A DNA stretch of 64,000 nt from CALLMM01 sp964429855 (GCA_964429855.1 CAYSDM010000004.1:49595-113594), one strand, 5' to 3'. Numbered from the stretch's first letter, positions 25,884 to 36,400 are shown. Notes: a model not told the origin generated them from the letters alone. A program made the numbers and translations.

Positions 25884-27365
25884 TTACGTCAGTAGTCCGG
25901 CGAATCGGCGATACGGCTTCTCCCAGGCTTCGGAGCCTGTCGGCGCATACTCGATCAGCGGGAAGGAGGCGCGAATCAGGGCGCGTCCCTCTTCCAGCGA
26001 AGCCACGCGCCCGGTTGCCATCGCCTGCACGATCAGGTTACCGAGTGCGGTCGCCTCTACCGGCCCCGCCAGAACCCGGCATCCTGTTGCGTCCGCCGTC
26101 GCCTGACAGAGGAGACTGTTCTGGCTTCCACCGCCGATAATATGCACCGTCTCGATCTTCTGTCCGCTGACCGCCTCCAGCCGTTCGATGACCCAGCGGT
26201 ATTTCAACGCCAGACTCTCCACGATGCAGCGTACCGTCTCCGCTATGCCGTCAGGAGTTTTCTGCCCGGTGCGCCGACAGAACTCAGCAATCGCGGCAGG
26301 CATATCCGGCGGATTCAGGAAGGCGGGGTCGTCCGGATCGAGCAGCGCGGTGAAGGCAGGCGCGCTCGCTGCCATCGTCGCCAGTTCGCCGTAACTGTAA
26401 CTGCTTCCCTGCTGCTCCCAGGCGCGCCGACATCGCTGCAGGAGCCATAACCCCATCACATTCCTCAGCAGCCGGAAGGTGTAGTTCACGCCTCCTTCAT
26501 TGGTCAGGTTGTACTCCAGCGTCTGCGCGTTGATGATCGGCTGGCTCACCTCCAGCCCGACCAGCGACCAGGTTCCGCAACTGATATACGCCCATCCTTC
26601 TGCGCCCTCTGCGGGAACCGCCGCTACCGCCGAGCCGGTGTCATGCGTGGCAGGGGCAATGACCGGAACGCCCTCCGCGCCGGTATCTCTGGCAACGGTC
26701 GGGTGCACGGAACCGAGAGTGGTTCCGGGCGGAACGATCTCACCAAGGAAGCGGGTGGGAACGCCCAATCGCTCCAGCATGGGACGCGCCCAGTCACGCG
26801 CTGTCGGGTCGTAGAACTGGGAGGTGGTTGCGATGCTGAACTCATTGGCTTTTCGTCCTGTCAGCCAGAAGTTCAGCAGGTCGGGGATGAACAGCAGCGT
26901 TTCGGCGATGTCCAGCAGAGGCGACCCCTGAAAGCGCAGCGCCATCAACTGAAAAAGCGTGTTCAACTGCATGAACTGGATGCCGGTGGCGCGATAAATC
27001 TCCTCTCGCGAAACCAGTTCGAAGGTACGATCCATGACGCCATTGGTGCGGCTGTCTCGATAGTGGTAGGAAAGCCCGAGCATCTCATCCCGGCGATCCA
27101 GAAGCGCGAAGTCCACGCCCCAGGTATCCACGCCGATCCCGTTCAGTGATGCTCCTGCCTGCCGCACTCCTTTCGCCAGCCCGCTCTTTATCTCGCCAAA
27201 CAGACGCACGGTATCCCAGTAGAAGCGATCCAGAAGGTACTGCGGCTCATTGGGAAACCGGTGCACCTCTTCGATACGCAGTTTTCCACTCTCCAGCGTT
27301 CCCAGCACCGCGCGCCCGCTCTCCGCGCCCAGATCAAAAGTGAGATAACGTCCATTCCCGGCCAT
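25884..27365 (-). CDS. rhaB: Rhamnulokinase-like FGGY sugar kinase
   Basis: The 493-residue protein has the FGGY kinase N-terminal ATP/sugar motif (FDLGAESGRAVLG), the sugar-binding GVDTWGVDFALLD, the phosphate-binding THDTGSAVAAVP, and the C-terminal hinge ETVHIIGGGSQNSLLCQATADATGCRV (in short elements). These are rhamnulokinase-type features. It would phosphorylate L-rhamnulose with ATP in the cytoplasm. No RhaA or RhaD is in the window, though aldolase-type or isomerase-type neighbours could belong to another sugar. The start is backed by GAGGAGG ten bases upstream. It converges with the SGNH gene with a 20-bp gap. Confidence 0.88.
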   Translation of the reverse strand: MAGNGRYLTFDLGAESGRAVLGTLESGKLRIEEVHRFPNEPQYLLDRFYWDTVRLFGEIKSGLAKGVRQAGASLNGIGVDTWGVDFALLDRRDEMLGLSYHYRDSRTNGVMDRTFELVSREEIYRATGIQFMQLNTLFQLMALRFQGSPLLDIAETLLFIPDLLNFWLTGRKANEFSIATTSQFYDPTARDWARPMLERLGVPTRFLGEIVPPGTTLGSVHPTVARDTGAEGVPVIAPATHDTGSAVAAVPAEGAEGWAYISCGTWSLVGLEVSQPIINAQTLEYNLTNEGGVNYTFRLLRNVMGLWLLQRCRRAWEQQGSSYSYGELATMAASAPAFTALLDPDDPAFLNPPDMPAAIAEFCRRTGQKTPDGIAETVRCIVESLALKYRWVIERLEAVSGQKIETVHIIGGGSQNSLLCQATADATGCRVLAGPVEATALGNLIVQAMATGRVASLEEGRALIRASFPLIEYAPTGSEAWEKPYRRFAGLLT

Positions 27366-27450
27366 CTGCGCCGCGCCTCCTCGTTAGCAGTAGTCTTTTC
27401 CTCAGATTCGTGGACCGAGAGAAAATCCCTGCCGGAAACCGGTTTGAGGA

Positions 27451-27487
27451 TAAAAAGCGAACAGGGCAGGCGATCTGCCTGCCCTGT
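27451..27487 (-). terminator. Intrinsic terminator after dxs
   Basis: A perfect 11-bp stem (27461-27471 with 27477-27487, five-base loop) is followed on the minus strand by GCTTTTTA. It sits 26 bp after the dxs stop and before the rhamnulokinase start, so the two genes are separate units. Confidence 0.85.
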
Positions 27488-27512
27488 CCGATGAAACCCC
27501 TATGCCGATGGT

Positions 27513-29450
27513 TCAGCGTCCGACGACCGCGCGCCCCTCCAGCGAGGGTTGCGCTGCGCCGACCAGATCGCGCCCTGCCGCCGCAACATCGTCGGCGGTC
27601 AACCCGCACAGTTTACGGAGAATGTCCGGCGCGCCATGCTCGATAAAATGATCCGGGATACCGAGCAGGCGGCTCTTCACGCCGGTCAGACCGCGTTCGG
27701 AGAGCAGTTCCATTATGCCTGAGCCGAAACCGCCCATTTTGACGTTCTCTTCCGCAATGACCACCCGCTGCGTCCGGCGCACGGCGTTTAGAATGGCGTT
27801 TTCATCCAGCGGTTTGGCAAAGCGGGCATTGATGACCCCGGCGCCGATTCCCTCTTCGCGCAGCGTCTTCGCTGCCTCGAATGCCGCCTGCACCATCGAG
27901 CCGATGGCAATGATGGTCACGTCGTCACCTTCCAGCAGCGTTTCGGCGCGTCCAAATTCGATGGGCTGCATCGGCCGCCCCCAGTCGTAGGGCAGGGAGT
28001 TGCCGCGCGGGTAGCGCACGGCTATCGGGCTTGCCTGCGGGCTGTCGGTATGCTCCAGGCTGAAACGCAGCATCGCGGCAAGCTCCTCGCCGTCTTTCGG
28101 GGCCAGTATCGCCAGATTCGGAATCAGGCGCAGATAGCTCAGATCGAACGCGCCGTGATGCGTGCCGCCGTCCTCGCCGACCAGTCCGGCGCGGTCTATG
28201 GCAAAGATGACCGGAAGGTTCTGCAGCGCCACATCGTGGATGATCAGATCGTAGGCGCGCTGCAGAAAGGTCGAATAGATTGCCGCGACGGGACGTTGAC
28301 CGGCAGCCGCCAGTCCGGCGGCAAAGCAGACGGCGTGCTCCTCCGCGATCCCGGTGTCGAAGTAGCGATCCGGAAACTTCTCGTGGAACTTATTCAGTCC
28401 GGTTCCGTCGGGCATGGCGGCAGTGATGCCGACCACCCGCCGATCTCTCTCCGCCATTTCGATGACGGTACTGGCGAAGACGCTGGTGTAGGTCGGCATA
28501 CTGGACTTCTTGTAAGCCTCTCCGGTCGAAGGCTCAAAGGGAGTGACGGCATGCCACTTGCGCGGATCGTCCTCGCCTCGCTCATACCCCTTGCCTTTGA
28601 CCGTAATCAGATGCACCAGCACGGGACCCTGCATCTGCTTGACATGGCGAAACACATCCAGCAGCAACGGTAGATCGTGTCCGTCCAGGGGACCGATATA
28701 CTCGAAACCCATCTCCTCAAACAGCAGTCCGGTATGCTCCGGCGCGACCAGGTGGGTCAGGCTGTGCTTGAGCATTCCCCCCGCCGCGCGCGAGGCGATA
28801 TCTCCGCCCGGCAGTCGGCGCAGCACGTTTTTCGTGCGTCGTTCCACATCCTGATACCAGCCGGAGGTGCGGACTTTCGCCAGATACTTGGAGAGCGCGC
28901 CGACGTTCTGCGCAATGGACATCTCATTATCATTCAGAACGACGGTGAAGTTCCGACCGCTGTAACCCGCATTTAACAGTCCTTCCAGCGCCAGTCCTCC
29001 GGTCAACCCGGCGTCTCCAATCACCGCCAGCACCGATTCTTTGCTGCCGACCATATCGCGCGCAACCGCGAAACCGTAGGCGGCGGAGATCGAAGTGCTG
29101 GCATGTCCCGCGCCGTACAGATCGTATTCGCTCTCCTCGCGGCGCAGGAATCCGCTGATACCTCCGTACTGCCGAAGCGTGGGGAAGTCCTTCAGACGCC
29201 CGGTCAGCATCTTGTGCGCATAGCACTGATGCCCGACGTCCCAGATAATTTTATCTACCGGAACGTCGTAGATGGCATGTAGCGCGAGGATGAGATCAAC
29301 GGCTCCGAGGTTGGAGGCGAAATGTCCGCCGGTTTTGGAGAGATTATCAACGATCGCCTGTCGAAGCTCGACAGCAACCTCTTTTAACTGCTCAATGGAG
29401 AGTGACTTGAGGTCCGCGGGACTGTGAATGCGTGAAAGATGATCGGTCAT
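27513..29450 (-). CDS. dxs: 1-deoxy-D-xylulose-5-phosphate synthase
   Basis: I take the ATG at 29450, where MTDHLSRIHSPADLKSLS matches the DXS N-terminus; the frame runs 17 codons further without support. The 645-residue product is full length. It has WDVGHQCYAHKMLTGR, the thiamine diphosphate motif GDAGLTGGLALEGL...LNDNEMSIAQNVG, a transketolase-type central domain (FDTGIAEEHAVCFAAGLA) and the C-terminal domain (VVIAEENVKMGGFGSG). It condenses pyruvate and glyceraldehyde-3-phosphate into DXP, the first step of the MEP isoprenoid route and a supplier of thiamine and pyridoxal precursors. A consensus promoter is at 29566-29594. Confidence 0.96.
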   Translation of the reverse strand: MTDHLSRIHSPADLKSLSIEQLKEVAVELRQAIVDNLSKTGGHFASNLGAVDLILALHAIYDVPVDKIIWDVGHQCYAHKMLTGRLKDFPTLRQYGGISGFLRREESEYDLYGAGHASTSISAAYGFAVARDMVGSKESVLAVIGDAGLTGGLALEGLLNAGYSGRNFTVVLNDNEMSIAQNVGALSKYLAKVRTSGWYQDVERRTKNVLRRLPGGDIASRAAGGMLKHSLTHLVAPEHTGLLFEEMGFEYIGPLDGHDLPLLLDVFRHVKQMQGPVLVHLITVKGKGYERGEDDPRKWHAVTPFEPSTGEAYKKSSMPTYTSVFASTVIEMAERDRRVVGITAAMPDGTGLNKFHEKFPDRYFDTGIAEEHAVCFAAGLAAAGQRPVAAIYSTFLQRAYDLIIHDVALQNLPVIFAIDRAGLVGEDGGTHHGAFDLSYLRLIPNLAILAPKDGEELAAMLRFSLEHTDSPQASPIAVRYPRGNSLPYDWGRPMQPIEFGRAETLLEGDDVTIIAIGSMVQAAFEAAKTLREEGIGAGVINARFAKPLDENAILNAVRRTQRVVIAEENVKMGGFGSGIMELLSERGLTGVKSRLLGIPDHFIEHGAPDILRKLCGLTADDVAAAGRDLVGAAQPSLEGRAVVGR

Positions 29451-29565
29451 AGACAAACCCTTTACAGTTCGGAAAGGACGACCATGCGCCGACAGGCGCA
29501 CAGCGTCACCGCGATAGATCCCGGACGTATCTCAGGAACATGAAACGGCAGTCAGTTCGGCGAGT

Positions 29566-29594
29566 AGTTTACCACCTCGACCAGAATCTGTCAA
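29566..29594 (-). promoter_or_regulatory. Consensus sigma-70 promoter of dxs
   Basis: Minus-strand TTGACA (29594-29589), 17-nt spacer and TAAACT (29571-29566). The leader of about 110 nt holds a small 6-bp hairpin (29485-29500) near the start codon. Confidence 0.7.
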
Positions 29595-29643
29595 TTACTT
29601 GTAAATACGTGAGATTTTCAGGATCGGTTGTGGAAATACCGCA

Positions 29644-30699
29644 TTAAAATCCGAGCGCGCGCAGTACGGCTTCCCGCGTGGCGGGAATAACCTGCGGGGA
29701 GGCAGCCGCGACCGAGACGGCGGTGCCGGGATCTTTGAGACCGTGTCCGGTCATGGTGGCGGTGATGGTGGTCGGCGCGGTGAAGTAGCCTCGCGCCGCC
29801 AGTTTTTTCAGTCCGGCGAGAGGCGCGGCGCAGGCAGGTTCTACGAAGACGCCCTCCAGTAAGGCGACGGCGCGATACGCCTCCAGAATCTCTTCATCGG
29901 TCACCTTTTCGATCAAGCCGCTCGACTCGTCACGCGCCGCAATGGCTCCATCCCAGCTTGCGGGGTTGCCAATGCGGATGGCGGTGGCGACCGTCTCCGG
30001 GTGCGCGACCGGCGCGCCATCCACCAGTGGAGCGGCTCCTGCCGCCTGAAATCCCAGCATGCGCGGCAGCCTCCGGCTCATGCCCCGGGCGTGGTACTCC
30101 TTGAAACCCATCCAGTAGGCGGTGATATTTCCCGCGTTGCCGACCGGAAGCGCGTGGCAGTCAGGGGCGTCGCCCAGCGTGTCTACGATCTCAAAAGCGG
30201 CGGTCTTCTGCCCCTGCAGTCGGAAAGGATTGACAGAGTTAACCAGCGCAATCGGATGCGACTGACACACCTCGCGCACCAGACAGAGCGCTTCATCGAA
30301 GTTGCCCTCAACCGCCAGCACGTTGCCGCCATGCATCAACGCCTGCGCCAGTTTTCCCTGCGCGATCTTTCCGCCGGGGATCAGGACATGACAGGCGAGT
30401 CCGGCGCGCGCGGCGTAGGCGGCGGCAGAGGCGGAGGTGTTGCCGGTGGAGGCGCAGATAACGGTCTGCATTCCCTCTTCGACCGCTTTGCTGACCGCCA
30501 GCGTCATGCCTCGATCCTTGAAGGAGCCGGTCGGATTCATACCCTCAAATTTCAGATAGAGGTCTATTCCTCCGCCGATCCAGGCGGCAAGGCGCGGCGC
30601 GGATATCAGGGGGGTCGCCCCCTCATGCAGCGTAATCCGGGGAGTGGTATCGGTCACCGGGAGAAACTCGCGATAGCGTTCGATAATGCCTCTATACAC
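29644..30699 (-). CDS. thrC: Threonine synthase
   Basis: The best start is GTG at 30699, preceded by GGAGGTGATTCTG; the open frame reaches 30741 without a ribosome site. The 351-residue protein is a type of PLP fold II enzyme: LHEGATPLIS, the PLP lysine in NPTGSFKDRGM, CASTGNTSASAAAYAARAG and PVGNAGNITAYWMGF. It converts O-phosphohomoserine to threonine. The short length and absence of the extra N-terminal domain fit the ThrC class common in thermophiles and Gram-positives. A strong promoter lies at 30774-30802, divergent to the isomerase gene. Confidence 0.94.
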   Translation of the reverse strand: MYRGIIERYREFLPVTDTTPRITLHEGATPLISAPRLAAWIGGGIDLYLKFEGMNPTGSFKDRGMTLAVSKAVEEGMQTVICASTGNTSASAAAYAARAGLACHVLIPGGKIAQGKLAQALMHGGNVLAVEGNFDEALCLVREVCQSHPIALVNSVNPFRLQGQKTAAFEIVDTLGDAPDCHALPVGNAGNITAYWMGFKEYHARGMSRRLPRMLGFQAAGAAPLVDGAPVAHPETVATAIRIGNPASWDGAIAARDESSGLIEKVTDEEILEAYRAVALLEGVFVEPACAAPLAGLKKLAARGYFTAPTTITATMTGHGLKDPGTAVSVAAASPQVIPATREAVLRALGF

Positions 30700-30773
30700 C
30701 AGAATCACCTCCAGAGGGGCAGCTTGCGCGCGCGTCAACACGCGAGCGCATTCTTGTTTCTATTATTGGCGTC

Positions 30774-30802
30774 ATTATCCTGCAAAATATACGGGGAATC
30801 AA
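30774..30802 (-). promoter_or_regulatory. Sigma-70 promoter of thrC
   Basis: Minus-strand TTGATT (30802-30797), 17-nt spacer and GATAAT (30779-30774), giving a leader of about 70 nt. Confidence 0.65.
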
Positions 30803-30837
30803 CCGTTGCAGTGGAGAACCTTCCGGTTTTCTGGTGA

Positions 30838-30866
30838 TTGACGGAAGACGGGGGAAGCCGTATGAT
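30838..30866 (+). promoter_or_regulatory. Sigma-70 promoter of the isomerase-like and cupin unit
   Basis: TTGACG (30838-30843), 17-nt spacer and TATGAT (30861-30866). It is divergent to the thrC promoter about 35 bp away, so both may share control. Confidence 0.65.
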
Positions 30867-30914
30867 GTAAAGCATAATGACTGTATGGATTCCTGTAATC
30901 TGAAGGAGGCATCT

Positions 30915-31793
30915 ATGTCTGAGAAACTTACGCTCTCCCGACGCGAGGCGCTGGGAGTGATGGCGGGGACGACCGGCGCGCTTGCGAAGGGAGCAGGCAG
31001 CGCAGAAGGTCAGAACGCGCCGGGGACAACGAAACTCAAGGGGCGGCTCAAACAGTCCGTCTGCCGATGGTGCTACGGGGGGATGTCGCTGGATGACCTT
31101 TGCAAGAACGCGGCGGAGATGGGCATTCTGTCGGTGGAGCTTCTGGGATCCGGCGAATGGGAGACGGTAAAAAAACACGGTCTGACCTGCGCCGTCGCCA
31201 ACGGACCCAGCGGTATTGGCGATGGCTGGAATCGCCCGGCGGATCATGATCGGCTGGTGAAAGAGTCCGAAAGGCTGCTGCCGCTGGTGAAGGAGGCGGG
31301 CCTGCCGAACATGATTGTCTTCTCCGGTAATCGGCGCGGCATGTCGGATGCGGAGGGGCTGGAGAACTGCGCGAAGGGACTCAAGCGCATAATGCCGCTG
31401 GCGGAGCAGCTTGGCGTAACCGTTGTGATGGAGCTTCTGAACAGCAAGCGCGACCATCGAGACTATCAGTGCGACCGAACGCCCTGGGGAGTGGAACTGG
31501 TGAAGCGGGTCGGCTCCGACCGCTTCCGACTGCTCTACGATATCTACCATATGCAGATTATGGAGGGGGATGTCATCGCGACGATTCAGGAGAATATCGC
31601 CTTTATCGGACATTTCCATACGGGCGGCGTTCCGGGGCGCGCAGAGATTGACCAGACGCAGGAACTCAACTACGCCCGGATCGCGCAGGCGATTGTAGAC
31701 ACCGGGTTCAAGGGCTACTATGCCCATGAGTTTATACCCCGCCGCAGTCCGATGGCTTCTCTGCGGCAAGCCGTCACATTGTGCGATGTATAG
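30915..31793 (+). CDS. Exported sugar phosphate isomerase/epimerase-like TIM-barrel protein
   Basis: The start at 30915 follows a strong GAAGGAGG. The 292-residue product opens with a twin-arginine-like signal (SRREALGVMAGTTGALAKG), then a xylose-isomerase-like barrel (AP endonuclease family 2): LCKNAAEMGILSVELLG, VVMELLNSKRDHRDYQC, RLLYDIYHMQIMEGDV, FIGHFHTGGVPGRAEIDQTQ and a C-terminal FKGYYAHEFIP. The His/Glu/Asp metal-binding pattern of hydroxypyruvate-isomerase-like proteins is recognisable. The export signal with this barrel is notable but occurs in many such lineages. It precedes a cupin gene by 28 bp and is probably cotranscribed. Confidence 0.83.
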   Translation: MSEKLTLSRREALGVMAGTTGALAKGAGSAEGQNAPGTTKLKGRLKQSVCRWCYGGMSLDDLCKNAAEMGILSVELLGSGEWETVKKHGLTCAVANGPSGIGDGWNRPADHDRLVKESERLLPLVKEAGLPNMIVFSGNRRGMSDAEGLENCAKGLKRIMPLAEQLGVTVVMELLNSKRDHRDYQCDRTPWGVELVKRVGSDRFRLLYDIYHMQIMEGDVIATIQENIAFIGHFHTGGVPGRAEIDQTQELNYARIAQAIVDTGFKGYYAHEFIPRRSPMASLRQAVTLCDV

Positions 31794-31821
31794 TCCTGCC
31801 GAAGGGAGAGAAGGCGCAGAG

Positions 31822-32160
31822 ATGGACCCCGCATACCGTTACTATGCAGACCTGCTGATAGAGGTTGAGATTCCGGAACACGGCATCATCAGCCGCACAC
31901 TCTATCAGGACGATTCCACGAAGGTTGTGCTGTTTGGCTTCGACGCCGGACAGGAGCTATCCGAGCATACCGCCTCAGTTCCGGCGATTATTCACATTCT
32001 GAAAGGCGAAGGCTCGCTGACGCTCAAGACAGATACGCAGCCTGCTCAGCCGGGAACCTGGGCTTATATGCCCGCTAACCTCCCGCACAGCGTGGTGGCG
32101 CGAACGCCTCTGACCATGCTGCTGGTAATGCTCCGCTCCGCAAAGGAGCAGGAGAACTGA
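31822..32160 (+). CDS. Cupin-domain protein
   Basis: The start at 31822 is preceded by GGGAGAGAAGGCGCAGAG; the frame continues upstream into the isomerase gene without support. The 112-residue product is a single cupin: QDDSTKVVLFGFDAGQELSEHTA (motif 1 with H and E), IIHILKGEGSLTL, and the second motif PGTWAYMPANLPHSVVA. Metal ligands include His residues in both motifs. Its substrate or ligand is unknown; companion cupins often act as epimerases, dioxygenases or sensors. A clean terminator follows at 32181. Confidence 0.85.
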   Translation: MDPAYRYYADLLIEVEIPEHGIISRTLYQDDSTKVVLFGFDAGQELSEHTASVPAIIHILKGEGSLTLKTDTQPAQPGTWAYMPANLPHSVVARTPLTMLLVMLRSAKEQEN

Positions 32161-32178
32161 CCTGCTTTGACCGGAATG

Positions 32179-32214
32179 AAACAGGGGACGGCGGCAAGCC
32201 ATCCCCTGTTTTGT
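32179..32214 (+). terminator. Intrinsic terminator after the cupin gene
   Basis: Stem ACAGGGGA (32181-32188) with TCCCCTGT (32202-32209), extended by GGC/GCC after one mismatch, then TTTTG. It separates the isomerase/cupin unit from the URO-D-like gene. Confidence 0.8.
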
Positions 32215-32314
32215 CGTGTAAAACGTTTAGTGTTACGAAGAAGAAGGAGTGACCGTAAGGGCATCGGCGAAGAAGGTAACAATCAGTTTATCCGTAATGG
32301 AGAGGAACCCGCCG

Positions 32315-33451
32315 ATGATAACCGATCTTGAGCGCTTTCACGCCTGTATGAACTACCTTCCCTGTGACCGTCGCCCGAACCATGAACTGGGAGTCTGGCC
32401 CCAGACGGTTGTGCGATGGCGCGAAGAGTGTCCGGAAGCGGTGCGTGATTTCACCTGGAACTGGTTCTGGAATGAAGCGGGCATCGGGCTGGATCGGCGA
32501 GAGTATGTGCGAGTTCACTACGGCTTTATCCCTCCGTTCGACTATGAGATGCTGGAAGAGACAGAGGAGTATGAGACCTTTCGCGACGGGAACGGCATCG
32601 TGCATAAGGCGCTGAAGGAGGGAACGGTCGGCGGGGGACGGATGAGCATGGATCAGTATCTGGATCATCCCGTCCATGGGCCAGAGGACTTCCCCGATAT
32701 CCGTCGAAGGCTTGAGGCTGCGATCCCGGCGCGCTATCCCGCCGACCTGGAAGCGAAAGCGCAAGACTGGAAACGGCGCAACTGTCCCCTTATCCTGGGC
32801 GAAAACTGCGCGGCAAACGGCTTCTACTGGCGCGCGCGGGAGTTCATGGGAACAGAGGCGCTCTCATATGCCTGGTTTGACTATCCGTCTCTGATGCATG
32901 AGATGATGGAGTTTTTTGCCGACTTTATCATCGAGACCAGCCGCCCCGTGCTGGAGAAGACGACGGTTGATTACTTTACCCTGAACGAAGATTTCGCCAT
33001 GAAGTCCGGACCTCTGCTCAGTCCGCGCACTTTCCGCGCCTTCATTTTCCCGCATCTGAAGCGCATGGTGGAGTTCTTCAAATCGCATGGCGCGCGCTGG
33101 TTTGCGGTAGACAGCGACGGCGACCCGACACCGCTGATACCGCTTCTGATGGATGCGGGTGTGGACGTTCTGTGGCCCATCGAACGCGCCTCCAACGTCA
33201 GCCCGCAGTCGTGGAGACAGCAGTTCGGCAGGTCGCTCCGGCTGTGGGGAGGCGTGGATAAGCGCGAGGTGGCGAAGGGACCGGAGGCTATTCGGGCGCA
33301 TCTTCAGGAGTTTATACCTCTGATCGAAGAGGGAGGTTTTATCCCGACCATTGATCACACCGTGCCGCCCGACATCTCCTGGGATAATTTTCGCTACTAT
33401 ATGGACTGCAAGCAGGCGCTGCTGGCGGGCGAGTTCGGCAGACTCGCATAG
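32315..33451 (+). CDS. Uroporphyrinogen decarboxylase-like (URO-D/MtaA family) protein
   Basis: The start at 32315 follows GGAGAGG at nine bases. The 378-residue barrel protein has the URO-D-like start (DLERFHACMNYLPCDRRPNHELGVWPQTV, in short elements), FFADFIIETSRPVLEKTTVDYFTLNEDFAM, FIFPHLKRMVEFFKSHGARWFAVDSDGD, LLMDAGVDVLWPIERASNV and a C-terminal GGFIPTIDHTVPPDISWDNFRYY. The Arg/Asp pattern of haem-type UroD is not conserved, and families like this often act as methyl or corrinoid transferases or on unknown substrates. It is 30 bp upstream of the 1057-residue glycosidase-like gene and is probably cotranscribed with it. Confidence 0.8.
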   Translation: MITDLERFHACMNYLPCDRRPNHELGVWPQTVVRWREECPEAVRDFTWNWFWNEAGIGLDRREYVRVHYGFIPPFDYEMLEETEEYETFRDGNGIVHKALKEGTVGGGRMSMDQYLDHPVHGPEDFPDIRRRLEAAIPARYPADLEAKAQDWKRRNCPLILGENCAANGFYWRAREFMGTEALSYAWFDYPSLMHEMMEFFADFIIETSRPVLEKTTVDYFTLNEDFAMKSGPLLSPRTFRAFIFPHLKRMVEFFKSHGARWFAVDSDGDPTPLIPLLMDAGVDVLWPIERASNVSPQSWRQQFGRSLRLWGGVDKREVAKGPEAIRAHLQEFIPLIEEGGFIPTIDHTVPPDISWDNFRYYMDCKQALLAGEFGRLA

Positions 33452-33480
33452 CCGCCCCGTTTCCTCCTGGAGATTCCGAC

Positions 33481-36400
33481 ATGAACAGACAGTTCCCGGC
33501 GGGTCGTCTTCTTTGTGCGCTGTTGTGCCTGATGACGACGCTGCTGCCAGCAAGGGCAGGTTACTCGCAGAACGGCGCGGACAGCGATGCAGCGCTCTCT
33601 TTCCCCGATGGCACGCTGAAGGGCTGGCAGGTGGAGGGCGAAAACACCTGGAGCATCGGACTGAACCCGGAGTTCTTTGTCGCTCCCGGTCAGAAGGTCG
33701 GGGCGGTGGCGAACTCGCTGGAGAAGGGCGAGGCGAATACCGGCGTCCTGCGTTCTCCGGTCTTTATCATACGCGCTCCGGTTCAGAGCTTTTTTATCTC
33801 CGGCTGGGATGGAACCCTGAACGGGCAGAATGATGGAGACCGAAACTGGGTTCAGCTTCGCTCGTATCCCGATGGCGCGATCCTGCGGCGCGCCCATACG
33901 CCTGGCGGCAATAAGCTGGTGCGCGTTAAGTGGATCACCGCCGATCTGCAGGGTCGGCGGGTCTACCTGGAGGTGGTGGACGCCAATCCGGTGATTCGTC
34001 CCGGCGGCTTTGCCTGGATCGCGTTCGGCGGGTATCGGCAGGAGGTTCCGACCGGCTTGAAACGCCCGTTATCGATAGATAATCTCTTTGCCGTGAAGCT
34101 GGACAGCGGCGCGGAGATGACGATCTGCCGCACGCTTCCTTTCATGGCGGCTCTGCCGGAGAGAAGAGGGGAAACCCGGCGGCAGAATGCGGACGGCGCG
34201 GAACGGCTTCCGGTCGGCGTCGGCGCAAAGACGCTCTACCTGTTGGGCATGATAAATGAGGGATGGGATTACGGGGTGGCGCACTGGGGCGAACATCCCG
34301 AACTGCGCGCAAAGCGGGACGATCAGGTCTATATCGGCGCACGAATCGGCGAGATCGAGATTCGCTACGCCGCCGGAAACGCGGATCGAATCCCGCTGAT
34401 TATCGGCGCGACCGCCTGGTTTGTGGCGCAGTGGGCGCATGGTCCCACGCATGGAGTCTCGGTTCCCATTCGCGAACCGTTTGCCTCGCGTCCAGAGTAT
34501 GACGCCGTTCTGAGGCGCGCCTTGAAGCTGCGGGAGGACAGCGATGAAGGCTCCAGCGACACCCGGCATAAACGTTACTATCTGGCGATTCGCCCCCGTC
34601 CCCTGCCCATTCGCGAGATCGTCGTGCATGACAATCCCGCCCTGCGCGGTCGTCCGCTGGTCTCCGCCGTCACGCTGGAGGAACCCGCCTCACGCGAGGG
34701 ACTGAGGTGGCTCGGACGCTGGACGGTGGAGGAGGCGGACCTTCAGCCTGCGGTGAGCGCGAACGAGAAACCCGACTGGAAGAAAGAGCTTGAATCGCTG
34801 GCGCGGACGCTCTACACCTCGGCATTTGACCTTCCGAAGAAGGTCTCCCTGCTGCCTTTCCCGAAGGAGTTTGACGCCGCACAGATTCGTTTTCTGGGCG
34901 GTCGCGAGGCGGTCATGCTGACCAATCTCTGGACAGCCAATCTCCAGCAGATGGATGAGAAGTTCGAGCGGAAGACCGGCAATTTCCGGGAGACGGCGAA
35001 GGACTGCCCCTGGTATGGCGGCTACTCCGGGATCGGAACCTGGGCTCCCATCGGAGTCTATGCCGATGGAGCTTATGCCCGCACCTCCGACCATTATGTA
35101 ACCCTGGCTTTGCGCTGTATCCGTGATCCCCTTCGCGCTGCCAACTATGTGGATTTCTGCGATAAGTGGCTCTACTACTACCGCGCCGATCACGATCCCG
35201 CCAGAGGTCCCGCGAATCCGGAACTGGACATCGCAAAGTACCCGAAAGACGCTCCTCCACACTGGGCATTTGTCCTGAACGGTCCCTACTCTCTGCCCTG
35301 GCCCATCAACGAGATCCCGGGGAATGAGGAGATGGACGGACACGGGGCGACCTGCGTCGGGCGATGGGTAGCCTGGCGGATGCTGGGCGCTCCGAAAGGG
35401 GAGTGGCTGACCGCGCCGCGACCGGAGGTCTACGGCAAAAGCCGCTGGGATTCGACCCGCGATGCCGCCGATTTCATCTGCTGGCTGATGGACTATACCA
35501 GGCGCGATGTGATCTGGAGCGAAGGAGAGACGACCGGATGGGCAGGAGGTCCGCATCTTCCCCTGGCGGTTGCCGGAATGCCGAACGAGACCGATCCAGT
35601 TAAGATTCGCAGCAACTACGCTAACGCCGATATGTATGAGCCGTATCCGACCTGGGCTTGCCTGACCGCGCTGCGCTGTTCGGCTCAGATGGCGGAGGCG
35701 GTGGGAGACACGGAGCGGGCGCGAAAGTGGCGCGCCTACGCGGACCGGCTGCAAGCCGGTATGATCCGCCTGCTGAAAGTTGGCGATCATAACCGCTTCG
35801 TCTGGCGGGTCAGTCCCTACTCGGTGCTGCCGAGTCTGCAGGATTCGCTGGTTCCTGGCTGGTTCTGTCAGTACCGGGACGGATACGATCCGCTGCGCTG
35901 GGACCCGACGGTGATGACTATCACACGCAACACGCTGGAGCGGCAGTTAAGTCAGCGTTACGGCTTTGCGCCTGTTCTGGGAATGGGGTACGGGCAGGGC
36001 TGGATCACGCACGCCGCGCTTGCGCTGGACGATCTGGATTCTGCAGGGAAACTGCTGGTCAATCTGGCGAAATACTGCTACGATAAGAACCTCGACTACT
36101 CCGATCCGAAACGCGGCATTGACTGGCGGCGATGGCTCTGGCTGATCCCGGAAGGAACGCATATTCTGCCGGATGGACGCTGGTACCGGATCGGAGACCT
36201 GAGCAACGGGGCAAATCAAGGTCCCGCTATGCACGCGCTGGAGACCTGCGCCGGGGTGGACGACACCGATCCCCGCCATGTCCGGATCCTTCCCCGCGCC
36301 CCGGAGCCGCTAAACGGTCTGGAGGTGGAGAACTTCCTGACGCTCGTGCCGGAGAAGGAGGGGCTGGGGCTGGCGCGAGTGAAGTATCGTTTCCTGCGCC

